DNA of 64,000 nucleotides, taken from assembly GCA_021234155.1 (NCBI GenBank), contig JAJEKV010000005.1:23513584-23577583 (forward strand), in the 5' to 3' direction. The notes beneath the pieces were generated by a model, which was not told the DNA's origin, searched no databases, and worked only from the letters and a program-made list of their open reading frames with translations. The DNA comes from Isoetes taiwanensis. Lineage: Eukaryota > Streptophyta > Lycopodiopsida > Isoetales > Isoetaceae. Position 1 is the stretch's first letter. Every line of letters begins with the position of its first letter. Shown here one piece after another: positions 25,040 through 35,309 of the stretch. The position numbers were made by a program, and so were the translations under genes.

Positions 25040-25395
25040 TAATGGCTTTACCCAATTTGGCCCTTGGAAGAAAATTCTTTGCCATGCAAAATAACACCCC
25101 CCCTCCCCCAGGCAAATGGGGCGCCCGCCCAGTTTGGCTCTGGGGAAACACCTTTTGCCATGTAGGGCAACACCCCCCAAGGCAAATTGGACGCCCGCCC
25201 AGTTTGGCCTTTGGGGTAAAAGTTTTTCCATGCAAGACAACACCCCCTGGGCAAATTGTATGCTCGCCCAATTTAGCTCTTGGGGGCAAACTTTTTGCCA
25301 TGCAAGGCAACACCCACCATGGCAAATTGGGTGCCCGCCCAGTTTGGTCCTTGGCGAAAGTTTTTGCCATGCATAGCAACACCTCCCCCACCCCT
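25040..25395. repeat. Second satellite of about 70 bp, four and a half copies
   Basis: tttgccatgca...caacacc...caaattgg(g/a)cgcccgcccagtttgg repeats from about 25,073 with a period near 70 bp. It shares the gcccgcccaatttgg palindromic half with the 158-bp satellite beside it, but the rest of the unit is unrelated. Confidence 0.88.
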
Positions 25396-26700
25396 CCCCC
25401 CCTCCCTCACCCACCCCAAGGGCAAATTTGTCATAGAATGTTATTGTCGGAACCTTTTGTTCTAATCGAACATTTATTGCTGTGCAGAATCAATAGGTAC
25501 GAGAGACTTGACAGATCGAGAAATTGCCTCCACATGAGGTAGAAGAGGATTATATCCATCACCAAATGTAGTAGACATGAGGTAGAAATTGCCTCCATCA
25601 AATATTATTATATCCATTTATGTTGTACTATACACCCTCTATTCTACACACGTACGAGCATTTGAGATATACATGAACTTACAAGAAGTCCATATATAAT
25701 GAAACTGTGCTTAAACCACAAGAGTTTGCACACTCGGGAAACTCATTAAGAGCATGGTGTGATGCATATTAGGGTGCAATCTTTCCATTTGAAGATGTGT
25801 TAGAGGAGGAGGAGACAGATATAAAACCTCTTACAACATGCAAACCACCTACATACCAAAATAAAAGCGAATTCGGATAGAGGATTGCTTTCGAGAAATA
25901 CTTCCATACAAATGTTCAAGATATGGACAATGTAACTACCATAACTACAAGAGTTGTAGAGATAATATTGCAGAATGAGGTATGTTGCTAATGCATTGTT
26001 ACTATTGCATTTATCGTCTTTCATTCCCAAATGCTCTCGAGATAGGAAGGTATAGCTTCTTTTTGTTTCTTTCTGGATTTTGGCTATATGTTTGATGCAT
26101 AACTTGTACTCTTCCAAGTACTTGAAGGTAGAGGAAGAAGACCAGATTACCATTTCATGAAGTTGCTCTTTTCCACCATATATTTTAGATTATGCCCTAT
26201 TTACATTTCATTATATTACTCAAATTTATTAATCAGGCTGAATGTAAAACCTGCACAGTTGTAACCAAAGAAATTATGTTATCTAATTTCAATTTGCTGC
26301 ATTAAATAAAGCACAGTTTCATTATATATGGACCTGCTGTGAGTCCATATATATCCCAAATGCAAGATAATGCGTAGAATAGAGTATAATTAGTATAATA
26401 AAATGGGGTATACTAACATTAAAATGCATAATTTCCATGCAAATTACATGATTAAGTAATGTTGATACAAGGGCGACACAAAAAACATTTGAACGGCATA
26501 TATATTGAGGCATACAGAATTGGGCAGTCGCCCAATTTCAATATACATCTTTCTAGAAACACTTGATTAAATAGGAAAGTCTCATTGGTCAGATTGCTCC
26601 TAGGCATAGTGATCATCTTGATGCTCTTCTATCTGTGGTGCACCTTGTTATGTAGCCTCTTTTAAAGTCAGCATCTTGGCTATGAACTCTTGGAAGCCTA
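25396..26700. other. AT-rich DNA without a supported gene
   Basis: No gene is seen. Bases 26,222-26,310 are an inverted, diverged copy of part of the 19.7/20.9-kb duplicated unit (gcaaattgaaa and ggttacaactgtgcagg on the reverse strand). Another gggcagtcgcccaattt palindrome lies at 26,522. Confidence 0.45.
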
Positions 26701-26710
26701 ATGAGTCAAT

Positions 26711-27160
26711 TTACTCCCCTTCTACCTTGCATGGAGGCAACTTCTCAACCTCTAGCCCATTAGATTTTCCAGGCTCCACATCTTCAGGTTCTTGAGTTTC
26801 CTTCATGATTGGCAGATCTTGATCCTTATCAAGTAGATTTTGAAATTTCGAACTGCCCTCTATCACATCTTGGATGAATACCAAAGTTGTACCTGCCAAA
26901 GCGCTGATGATTTCTTCCTTCCTTCTGAACATTTTGAGGTACCTTGATCCAAAGCCCGCTACTTTTTTAGATTACTCTATCGTCGAGCTCTTTATTAGCC
27001 GCAGCGCAGATTGCACCTCATTTATTATTTATGCAGACAGTTGCATTGCCGTGGAGCCACTCGCCCCTCCCGGCAATCTTTTGTAGTCTAGGAGCATTCG
27101 ATTTCTTCTCGTCCAACATGACTTGAATAGCATCTTCTCATCGATCTTAAAGGACAAGGA
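26711..27160 (-). pseudogene. Unidentified gene fragment
   Basis: On the minus strand two coding-looking pieces lie close together: FKSCWTRRNRMLLDYKRLPG (about 27,130-27,060), then SRYLKMFRRKEEIISALAGT with TLVFIQDVIEGSSK and an acidic tail ending CKVEGE and a stop at 26,711. No family is recognised. There is no clear start, so this is at most the remains of a gene. Confidence 0.3.
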
Positions 27161-27766
27161 ATGTAGCCTTCGCACAAGGCGGCACGGCTAAACCCCCCAC
27201 CAGAAAAGAAGTTAATTGCAATATTCCATTTGCAAACTAGATACGTGCACATTCTAGATTCCAATTGGTTTGACAAAAGAGCATCGACACCACCTGCCTT
27301 GCCATTGTCGCACCAGGGAAGATATAGCCAATATGCTGAAAGGAAGTAAACATGTAAAAATACAAGATAAACACTTCATAACTAGAAACTGAAATGCCCA
27401 TAATAAACTAGCACCGGGCCATGCACCTATCAGAGAGACCAACATAGGATAAGCTCTATTGATTTGCTTGGATATGTAATTATACTATTGCAAACAAGTC
27501 TTTGATTGATCCATGGTGCATGTATAATACGAGCATAATTATTGGATTCAAGGCTGATGACTTCTCCACATCTAATACATGGATGTACATGATAGTTAGT
27601 CAGTCATGTGATCTTTCATTTGCTCCCTTATCTTGGCCCCTTGATTTGGTTTGCTTGGCCTTATCTACAATCTCTTTCAACTTATCACACAAGTTGCACT
27701 TTGCAAAGTTGCTTGTGACATGCTTGAAGTGCTTGCTCCATAATCTACTGAAGCTAGGTTGGAATA

Positions 27767-28648
27767 TTGCGGGTAGCATTAGTTCTTAAAGCAAAGCATT
27801 CACTCCTCCAATATACTCTTCTAGGTTTTGAGCATGTTCTCTTGCATGATGTTGTTGAGTTTGAGCAGCCAAGTAGTTGTTGTCATGAGAAAGAAAGCGA
27901 TAGATGCATGAGCAGCCCTAAGTTTGATACTTTTCATGCATATGAAGCTTTTTTGGATGATGATGAACCATTGTTGTGTGAATCAGAAGTGGAAGACATT
28001 GATATTTTGGCATTTGAGCACTCTAGGGATATGTTACATGCTCTTGAATCTAGTGACAGTCATGACAACAACCCACTTTATGAGATTTTCAGATTTGAAA
28101 CATGTATACCAGCTGGAAAGACAGGTGAATGTGATATTTACATGCTCAAAATGGAGAAATTTATTTGATTTGATTAGTGCCAAACTATGAGCTAGAATTT
28201 CTACTTTTTGACGACTTGGTGAATGAAGCATGCATAGAATGGATCAAAGAAGTCTGAGAACCATGGAAAATCAGTCCCTTGCATGTTTGAGCATGGAAGT
28301 GTGAAAAAATTGAGTAAGTTTGAGCATGAATATATGATGAACAATGAGAAATTGGACATGGACAGTTTCTTATCTCAGTTTGCAGAAGCTAATGATGTTC
28401 ATAAAGGTTTATCATCATCATTTGAGACTAGTAAATTGGCTGGAACATTCCATCTCAGTAGATATTATTATGTTACATCCAATTTGCCTCCATTATATGC
28501 TGCTAGAGTCATTTTTGAGCAGGTTATTGGCTTGTGGCATGTTCTTTGGTCAATATTCTTGATGATATTATATGTTATCAGCATCCTACCATTTGGAGAA
28601 CCATATGTGACAGGGTTGGAGTTGGTTGAAGCATGTACCATTTCATGA
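27767..28648 (+). pseudogene. Unidentified acidic ORF pair, probably from an LTR element
   Basis: Open segments 27,767-28,168 and 28,283-28,648 contain FDTFHAYEAFLDDDEPLLCE and FEHSRDMLHALESSDSHDN, then YMMNNEKLDMDSFLSQFAEA with a hydrophobic stretch near the end (VLWSIFLMILYVISIL). I recognise no domain. They precede a repeat-rich stretch and an LTR start at 29,336, so they may be an extra 3' ORF of a gypsy element. The two segments are in different frames with stops between. Confidence 0.3.
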
Positions 28649-28689
28649 TGTAGTCCAAAGCAAGATATTATTTTGGTAGTACACTAATA

Positions 28690-29060
28690 CATGTGCTCAT
28701 CATCAGACCACATTTGCACATGTAAACACATCATACACACCTCATTCTGTCATGTTGCCATCATTTCATCATGTTCATACCATGTGCACATCTCATTTGC
28801 CATGTTTCCACATCATTTTCCATCTGCACATCTCATTTGCTATGTTTCCACATCATTTTTCATTTGCACATCTCATTTTCCATGTACATGACATATGTTC
28901 CATCATGTCCACACCATGTGCACATCTCATTTTCCATGTTTCCACATCATTTTCCATCTGCACATCTCATTTGCCATGTTTCCACATCATTTTTCATTTG
29001 CACATCTGATTTGCCATGCACACATATGTTCCATCATGTCCGCACCATGTACACATCATT
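28690..29060. repeat. Nested tandem repeat before an LTR
   Basis: Sub-units of about 41 bp (tgcacatctcatttgccatgtttccacatca) recur from about 28,788. A higher-order unit of about 130 bp ending in catatgttccatcatgtcc is present twice (about 28,790-28,915 and 28,917-29,045). It is noncoding. Confidence 0.7.
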
Positions 29061-29335
29061 CTCAATCACTTACATCAAGTTGCCACCATATCTTCATATG
29101 GCAACTCTATTTTGCTAATCGTATATTCATTTGTCATGCAGGTCCATCAAAATCATACTTTCATGATCATTTGCACATCATTTGGCCTATCTACCATACT
29201 ACCCTTCTTCCATTTCTCATGAAAACCCGTGTTGCCAACCATTTTTCCACATTGGCAACCATTAGAGACTCTTGCGCAACTCATATCTAGTTCAAGAGGC
29301 TTGGGGACCAGTCTATCTTTCTTTGTTTGGCATGA

Positions 29336-29905
29336 TGCTGCCATGTTTTGGCAGCATAGAAAAGCTATATGCATACATCACACTTTTTGCTAATATTTGG
29401 CTTGATATGTATGTGCATGAGCTAATGGACCATGGATCTTGAGGACATCTATCATTTGAGAACTTGTAGAAGACCTTTTCATATGAAGAACCAAGGGAGG
29501 GCATTGATTTGACACCATATGCGCATTGCGAGAAGGATTTTTGACCATGTAGAGCATTTTGAAGACTTGGAGTCAAAGCTTGAAGACCCCTAAATCAAGG
29601 TTTGGAAGACCCCATCGAGTTCAATGGTACATTTTGGTTTTGGCATAAATTCTATTTTTGGCATCCAGATTCCATCTTGAGCCGAGCCACACTTGTTTAC
29701 GCACCTTATGTCATGTTCATTCCCTTCATTATCTCCATTTTGTTCATTTTCCATGTCTTCTTCACACCATCGTAAGCTTTGAAAGTAAAAATGGCCATAC
29801 GCTACATTTTGCAAGACAATTTCGGCTCTCTTGGGCTATGATTAGGGCTTCCAATCCGACAAAAAAACCATTTCTTGGCCTTCTCTATTTTTAGGGTTCT
29901 TCAAA
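29336..29905 (+). mobile_element. Gypsy LTR, 5' half only
   Basis: It starts tgctgccatgttttggcagca, preceded by the usual ggggaccagtct...gtttggcatga. It then shows gaagacttggag and tttggaagaccccat as in other LTRs. At about 29,905 it runs into the 3' end of a minus-strand LTR, so its 3' half is missing. Confidence 0.6.
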
Positions 29906-31184
29906 AATCTCTGATATATCCCACAGGCCGAACTCGATTAGAAAGACCAAGCCATATAAGAACTGGCCCACGTGGGCTCATACTCCACGTGGGTACTGGC
30001 CCGTTGCCACCCCACATGCCCAGAGGTACCACATGGCAAGGCGTGATTGGAGGAAATGAGTGAGTAGGCCCCCCTGGGGTTGGGGGTGGGGGTTTTGGGG
30101 AGAATAGGGGATTTTGTTTTTTCAAATATGGCACAGTTCCCAAGAAATGAAGTTAGAAGGTCATAACAAGGTTTTTTTGAAAAATTCTTAATCTTTTCTT
30201 ATGCTCTTTGGGATGGAAGAATCCTCTTTTACAAAAAGAGCGTCTTGAATTTTAGGTACAAAATGGGGCTAATTTCGTGATGTAGCAAGGTTATGGGATG
30301 ATGTGGCAAATAGGTGATGACATGGCACAATAGGATGTTGATGTGGCAAGCAAGGTCGCGAAAGAATTTTTTCTAGTCAAAAATTTTTATGATGTGGTGA
30401 TGAGGTGGGTGACACGTGTATGGTGAGGTGGATGTACGTTGGTGATGATGTGGATGATTTGGCATGACATTTGGCACTTTGCTGATGATGTGGATGATTT
30501 GGCATAACATTTGGCACTTATGCACATATACATTAGAATATTTTTTTTGCATCTTGGCAAATTTTTTCCTTTTCAAAATGCATGGCAATAAATGTGCACG
30601 TTCTCTCTCTACTTTTGTTTTTAGAGAGAGAATATGACCTTAGATCTTAGGAATGGCCAAATTTGATGAAATTTTTTGCATTTTCTCAAGAATATGAATG
30701 AATGACGGGTCATGTTTTGACTAGGAAAAAAAAAACTTTGCCAACTTTTGGCTTAGGGTAATGGTAATGGTGCATGAAAAGAGAAAGCATGAGGTGTGAG
30801 GGGTATTTCATGAGTGGAATTAGGATGGCAGGATCTAGGGAATTGTGAAAGAAGCTTTGGAAAATCGAAGTCATGCCAAAATAACTTGGATCTAGTCATA
30901 TACCAATAAAACTTAAGGGGTCTTCCAAACTTTGACAAAAGGGGTCTTCAAGTTTAAGCTCTAATTTTTCACGCATGCTCTGCTTGAATCTCAACCTCCT
31001 TGCAATGCTTGTATGATGCCTAATCAATGTCCTCCCTTGGTCCTTCAACATAAATGTCTTCTATGATTCTTCAAAGATGGATGTTTTCAATCTTGTTCCT
31101 TGACTAGCCGTGTGTCAATCTAGATGTTAGCCAAAGGTGTAAATCATGTACATGGCTCTTCTATGCTGCCAAAATGTCGCAGCA
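29906..31184 (-). mobile_element. Gypsy LTR, minus strand, possibly the 3' LTR of element B
   Basis: Read on the minus strand it starts at 31,184 with tgctgcgacattttggcagca and ends near ctgtgggatatatc (about 29,915). It carries the shared landmarks ccctagtcaaaacatg, cccacgtgg and ccacatggtacc. Its orientation and type match the 5' LTR of element B at 47,545, so it may be that element's 3' LTR, separated from it by nested insertions. Confidence 0.65.
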
Positions 31185-31527
31185 GTTCCTCCTTGGGTTT
31201 TGTCAGACTGGTTGGCTCCTTCCTTCGAGTGCTTCTGGTGCTCGGGTCTGTTGGCTCGTATTGTTGGTTAGTTGGTGACGTGCATGTCGTGTGAGAGAAT
31301 GTTTGGATGGTGGCTTGTCCTGGTTAGTCCAGGGCGGATAGCTGGTTTGGTGCGGCTTAGCCTTGGCTAGTTGGGCTGGTTCTTGGTTGGAACTAAATGG
31401 CTGGTAGCGTCGCTCGGTTGGTTCAAGGCTTTTTGAGCAGGGATGTGCCGTCAGTTTGGCAGTGATCTTACGTGGGCTCGGTGATCACGATTTGCACCAG
31501 TATACTGGCTCTCTGCTTGCTCTGTAT
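31185..31527 (-). other. Noncoding sequence between LTR and gag-like gene
   Basis: No ORF is supported. On the minus strand it ends aaggaggaac before the LTR, a possible purine-rich primer site. No pol-like coding sequence follows the gag-like gene here. Confidence 0.35.
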
Positions 31528-32894
31528 CTATTGCGGCAAAGATATGACACTCACCCTGAATGTAGTCGCGGCTGCCTCGCTGTCGTCGTCAGACAGAGTG
31601 TCCCAATCTCCCAACTCCGCTAGCGCTGCACTCATGACGTAGGGGCAGTTCGCTGTCCTATGGCCTGGCTGGAAGCACCTGAAGCAAAGCTGCTTTTCTA
31701 TGCACTCCTGTCTCTTTTCCTTGGGCATAGCCTGTAAAAAGGATCGCACTGCTTTGGAGTAGTTTGACCCTTCCTGCTTGTCCTTGAAGAACACATGTTT
31801 CTTCTCCTGCTGCTTCCCCTGATTGCCACCATATGGGGCTCTAGCTGGACCTGGACTGGCTGCCCTAGGGCTATAACTCCCTGTTGCCTTGCCTTTATCC
31901 TGGTAATACTGCTGCCTCTGCCCGCTATTCTGAGGCCCCGTTCCTTGCAAGCTTATTGCCTTGGACTCTGCTTCTGATACTGTCTTAGGGTTTATTGCCC
32001 TTACAAGCTTGCGGATCTCCTCATTCAGCCCCTCAATATAGCTCTCTACTGCATGCTTTTCGCCCAACCTTGGCACATAAATTCCTCTGTATATTTCTGG
32101 ACTGATTTGTTGCCTTGCTGCAACCTGTAGAACTGCTGCATCATACTGGACTTATGTTCCCTTGGAACGTAATGCGGCTTGAAGGCTTTAGCAAACTTTC
32201 TGAACTTGCAAGCATCCCTGCTTAAGCCATGTGCCTTTGCATAACCCTTCCACCAAATCCGTGCGGCTCCTTTCAAGTTGGCTGTTGCCACTCTGCCTTT
32301 GTCCTTATCCTTCATGCCATAGGCATTGCCGTACTCACTCATTTCGTCCAGCCATGCCTCTGCTTCTAATCCTGACCTGTTCTCCCCTGAGAACTGTTCG
32401 AGTTTCCGGGCCTTCCATACATTGCCCAGTGCAGAATCTACCTTCTTCTGGTAGTCAGAGGCTCTGGTGTCCCTTTGTCGTCCATCTATGGTGTCTCTCT
32501 GCCTTGCATCTGCCGTGTTACTTTGCCTTGCGTCTGTTCGGTCCTGGGCCTGCTCTTCCTCTTCCTCTGAGTCGGAGTCTGAATCTGAACTTGAGTCGGA
32601 GGATTCCGAGCTGGGGGACCTCCTTCTCTTGCTCCTCTTCTTGTCTCTTCCTGTTTTCCGAGCTGATGCTTGCGGCAACTGAGCGTTGCCCACCGAACCC
32701 GCTCCTGCTTGCGCGGCCAGCAAGGCCTTTATCTGCTCCAGGTCCGTCCTCATCTGAGATATTTCCTCTTCTGTGGTTATGGGTCCAAATTCCTCAAACA
32801 GGTTCCTTGCCGGGGGTGGTCTGGGCGGACTCTGTTCTTCCATGTGGTCTCGGCGTTGTCGTTCCCCTGAGCCTAGGCCTCTAGCTGCATGCAC
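31528..32894 (-). pseudogene. Gag-like gene with CCHC zinc knuckle, one frameshift
   Basis: Two overlapping minus-strand frames (32,894-32,046 and 32,076-31,528) make one gag-like protein with a frameshift near 32,070 (after KYTEEFM, resuming VPRLGEKHAVESYIEGL). The likely start is the ATG at 32,843 (MEEQSPPRPPPARNLFEEFG). The order is an N-terminal helix, a serine/aspartate-rich charged region, three short repeats of the type T-DARQRD, then a retrotransposon gag domain (LEQFSGENRSG, WWKGYAKAHGL, FYRLQQGNKSVQKYTEEF). A zinc knuckle CFRCFQPGHRTANC fits CX2CX4HX4C. Gag proteins form particles and bind RNA. A TATA-like tataaatata lies about 120 bases before the first ATG. Base composition is clearly more GC-rich than the flanking DNA. 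Confidence 0.75.
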
Positions 32895-33063
32895 AAGTAA
32901 TTCATGGCTATATAGTTAGTTTTACTTGTTCTCTTGCATTATTTATGTTTGTTGGTATAGTTGGGGACACAAAATTCATCAACAAAACATTTAAGATGCA
33001 AAGAGAAATTATATTTATATTATATAATATTTTAGTACAAAATCTCCGGGATCAAGAGTTTAA

Positions 33064-34587
33064 CTAATCTTGAAATCGCCGATAAGATGGGTTGTCCTCA
33101 AGGAACTTCTTAACTTGGGCCGTTCCTACCGAATGTCCCAAGTTCCTGAGGACGTTTGCTGACGAGCCGCCCTGCAAGGCTCTTGCCAAGTCTTCCACCC
33201 TGCGGTCGGATGTGTAGGCTGTGGTCACCGCCAATCTTCCCTGCTGTCGATGAGGTACGGCGAAGTCGAAGAGGTCAAGTGCCATTGCCCTCTTGACTAG
33301 GACAGCATAGTCGACATTTGCCGCTATTCGAGCATGCCTGCCGAAGCCTGAGAGTGCAATAAGCATGAACACTCCTTCTTCACCTCGTGGGCTGAATTTG
33401 CGATGTATCACCGCTATTCTCCCATCCAGCAGCAGGGGCAGGTAGTACCTCAGTGACCTGTCATTGTGCGTCGTTGAAGCTTCTCCACTTGCTTGGCTTC
33501 CAGCTCTATGCCGCCCGACGTATTCGTCAACCTCTACCTAAGTCAGTTCCCGGTAGTCTTCAATTGTGGAGTCGACTCGCCTGAGGTCGATTCCTGCTCC
33601 TTTTGCTGGAGGTGATGTCGAGGGGCTCGGCATCAAGATGCTGGTGGTCTTGCCTCTGATCCCCATCCGTTCCTGGATGGCGAGGAACTCTTCTTCGGAT
33701 GGCAGGTCTCCGGCCTCCATGACCTGTCTTATGCTGCTGTAGGCCTGGATGTCGGAAGTCGACTCCCCTGTGTAGGTGTCGGCTTCTCTGACTTGAAGTG
33801 GAAAGTCTGAGACTCCCCGGACGATGAAGTCGTCCAAGTCGGACTGCCGTAGTTGGTGGAGCAGTTCATCGAGTCGGAGCTCCCTTTTCCTGCATTCGGG
33901 GAGGTTCTGGATGTCGCTGAGGAGTAAATACTCCTCCCCGTCAATGATGATGGGGGCTAGGCTTGTGATGCCTAGCCCAAGTGGGGGAGCAACCCTGAGG
34001 GTCTGCCAGCTCCGCTCGATGTTGGCTAGCTCCTCCTCTGCTTGGCGCCGTTCTTCGTCTGAGTCGAGCTCCGTGTACTCTTCGTCGTCCGACTCCTCTT
34101 CTTCTTCCCTTCCCTCTTGCTCCTGCTGGTATTGCAAAAGCATCTGCTGTTCTGCTTGGGCTGCTATGGGGTCCACTTCCATGGGAGGGATAGAGGTTGC
34201 CCCCATTGGGTTTTCGGCACGGTGGGATAAGAATATAGCTAGGGCGGCGGTGTAGAAGAAATACTTGGTCCTGTCAACTGTCAGGACCATGTAATCTGGC
34301 AGCCTTTGTGCCTTGTTTGTTAGGTACTTGGCGATATTAGGGACATCGCCCAAAGCTGCTTGAAGGGATGGGCGGGGAACAAAATATCCTATGCAAGGGG
34401 GGAGCTGTACTAGGGAGGGTCCTACCCTAGCTTGAAACTCTGCTAAGACCTGTCTATATGCTGGGGTAGCATTCAAGGTGGCTTGGACATCTATTTCTTT
34501 CCCAAAGACTTGGAAGATGTCATTGACATCGGCTTCAGCAGTATGGGTACTGGCGCTGTACCATCGCCTGAAATCAGCAGTGGCCAT
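33064..34587 (-). pseudogene. Unknown ORF2 of the H3-like cluster, one in-frame TAG
   Basis: The frame runs from ATG 34,587 to a TAG at 33,538-33,540, then stays open in the same frame to 33,064. Total length is about 507 codons with a single stop after residue 349. The first part has MATADFRRWYSASTHTAEAD and ALAIFLSHRAENPMG. A glutamate/aspartate-rich segment follows (EEEEESDDEEYTELDSDEE), and after the stop come YYLPLLLDGRIAVIHRKFSP and VFMLIALSGFGRHARIAANV. I recognise no family. A TATAAATA box lies at 34,702-34,709 and two 67-bp palindromes lie further upstream, an arrangement shared with the H3-like gene. The stop may be a nonsense mutation. Readthrough is possible but its context is not a known readthrough type. 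Confidence 0.6.
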
Positions 34588-34701
34588 TGATCTAGCGAAG
34601 AAGGGACTAGCAAACAGATGCAGAAGCGCCTCAGGGAGCTGGAAGATCGCCTAAGCAGTCGAGAGCAAACTTGTAGGGTGCTAAATGAGAAATAGGGGAC
34701 C

Positions 34702-34709
34702 TATTTATA
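34702..34709 (-). promoter_or_regulatory. TATA box of ORF2
   Basis: TATAAATA on the minus strand, about 115 bases before the ATG at 34,587. The leader has ggcgatcttccagc, similar to ggtgatcttctagc in the leader of the H3-like gene. Confidence 0.6.
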
Positions 34710-34899
34710 GAAAGGGGAAAAACCCTAATTTTTGATGACCTAGAATCTTACTGGGATTGGGTAATTCAGACCTATTAAAGGGTATAATTGGGAATTTGAA
34801 GACTACTTTTAGGGTTTGAGCATGCTAAGATCAACTAATGAACCTATTGCAACAAACTGGAGATCATTTGGATATGGCATGGTACGGAAATGCTGAGAG

Positions 34900-34966
34900 G
34901 TCTCACACCTTGCGCCCAGACCGATAATGAGAAGTTCGTTTTCTGCCCTGGCGCGACGTGTGAGAC
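34900..34966. repeat. 67-bp palindrome, copy 1 (upstream of ORF2)
   Basis: The outer arms gtctcacaccttgcgcc and ggcgcgacgtgtgagac pair with two mismatches. The inner arms gataatgag and ttcgttttc pair weakly, partly by wobble, around an aag loop. Confidence 0.85.
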
Positions 34967-35098
34967 ATGGGCTCTAAATGGGCTAAATTTGATCAATTTT
35001 GGTGATCTAAGGGTCTAATCCTACTAGACTCGTCGAGTTAGGCAGAATTGACACCTTATTTGGTTGATTTGGAGCAGTTTTGGGCCTATTTGGGCATG

Positions 35099-35165
35099 GT
35101 CTCACACGTTGCGCCCAGCCCGAAAATGAAAAGTTCATTTTCTGTCCTGGCGCGACGTGTGAGAC
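35099..35165. repeat. 67-bp palindrome, copy 2 (upstream of ORF2)
   Basis: The outer arms gtctcacacgttgcgcc and ggcgcgacgtgtgagac pair with one mismatch. The inner arms gaaaatgaa and ttcattttc pair perfectly around aag. It starts 199 bases after copy 1. Confidence 0.9.
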
Positions 35166-35309
35166 ATCGTCTCAATTTTGCTCAAAATGTCCAATTTAAC
35201 CAAATCAAGAGCCAGAATTCAATGTCTTAACCTAATTAAGCAAGATTAAACATATTATTTACTCAAAATTTCTTTATATTAACAAAAATTTCCATTATTT
35301 ACAAGAAGT

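Noticed and set aside
25040-25395. CRISPR-like regular repeats of about 70 bp
   Set aside because: The whole unit is repeated with divergence, there are no unique spacers and no cas genes, and the genome is eukaryotic. It is a satellite.
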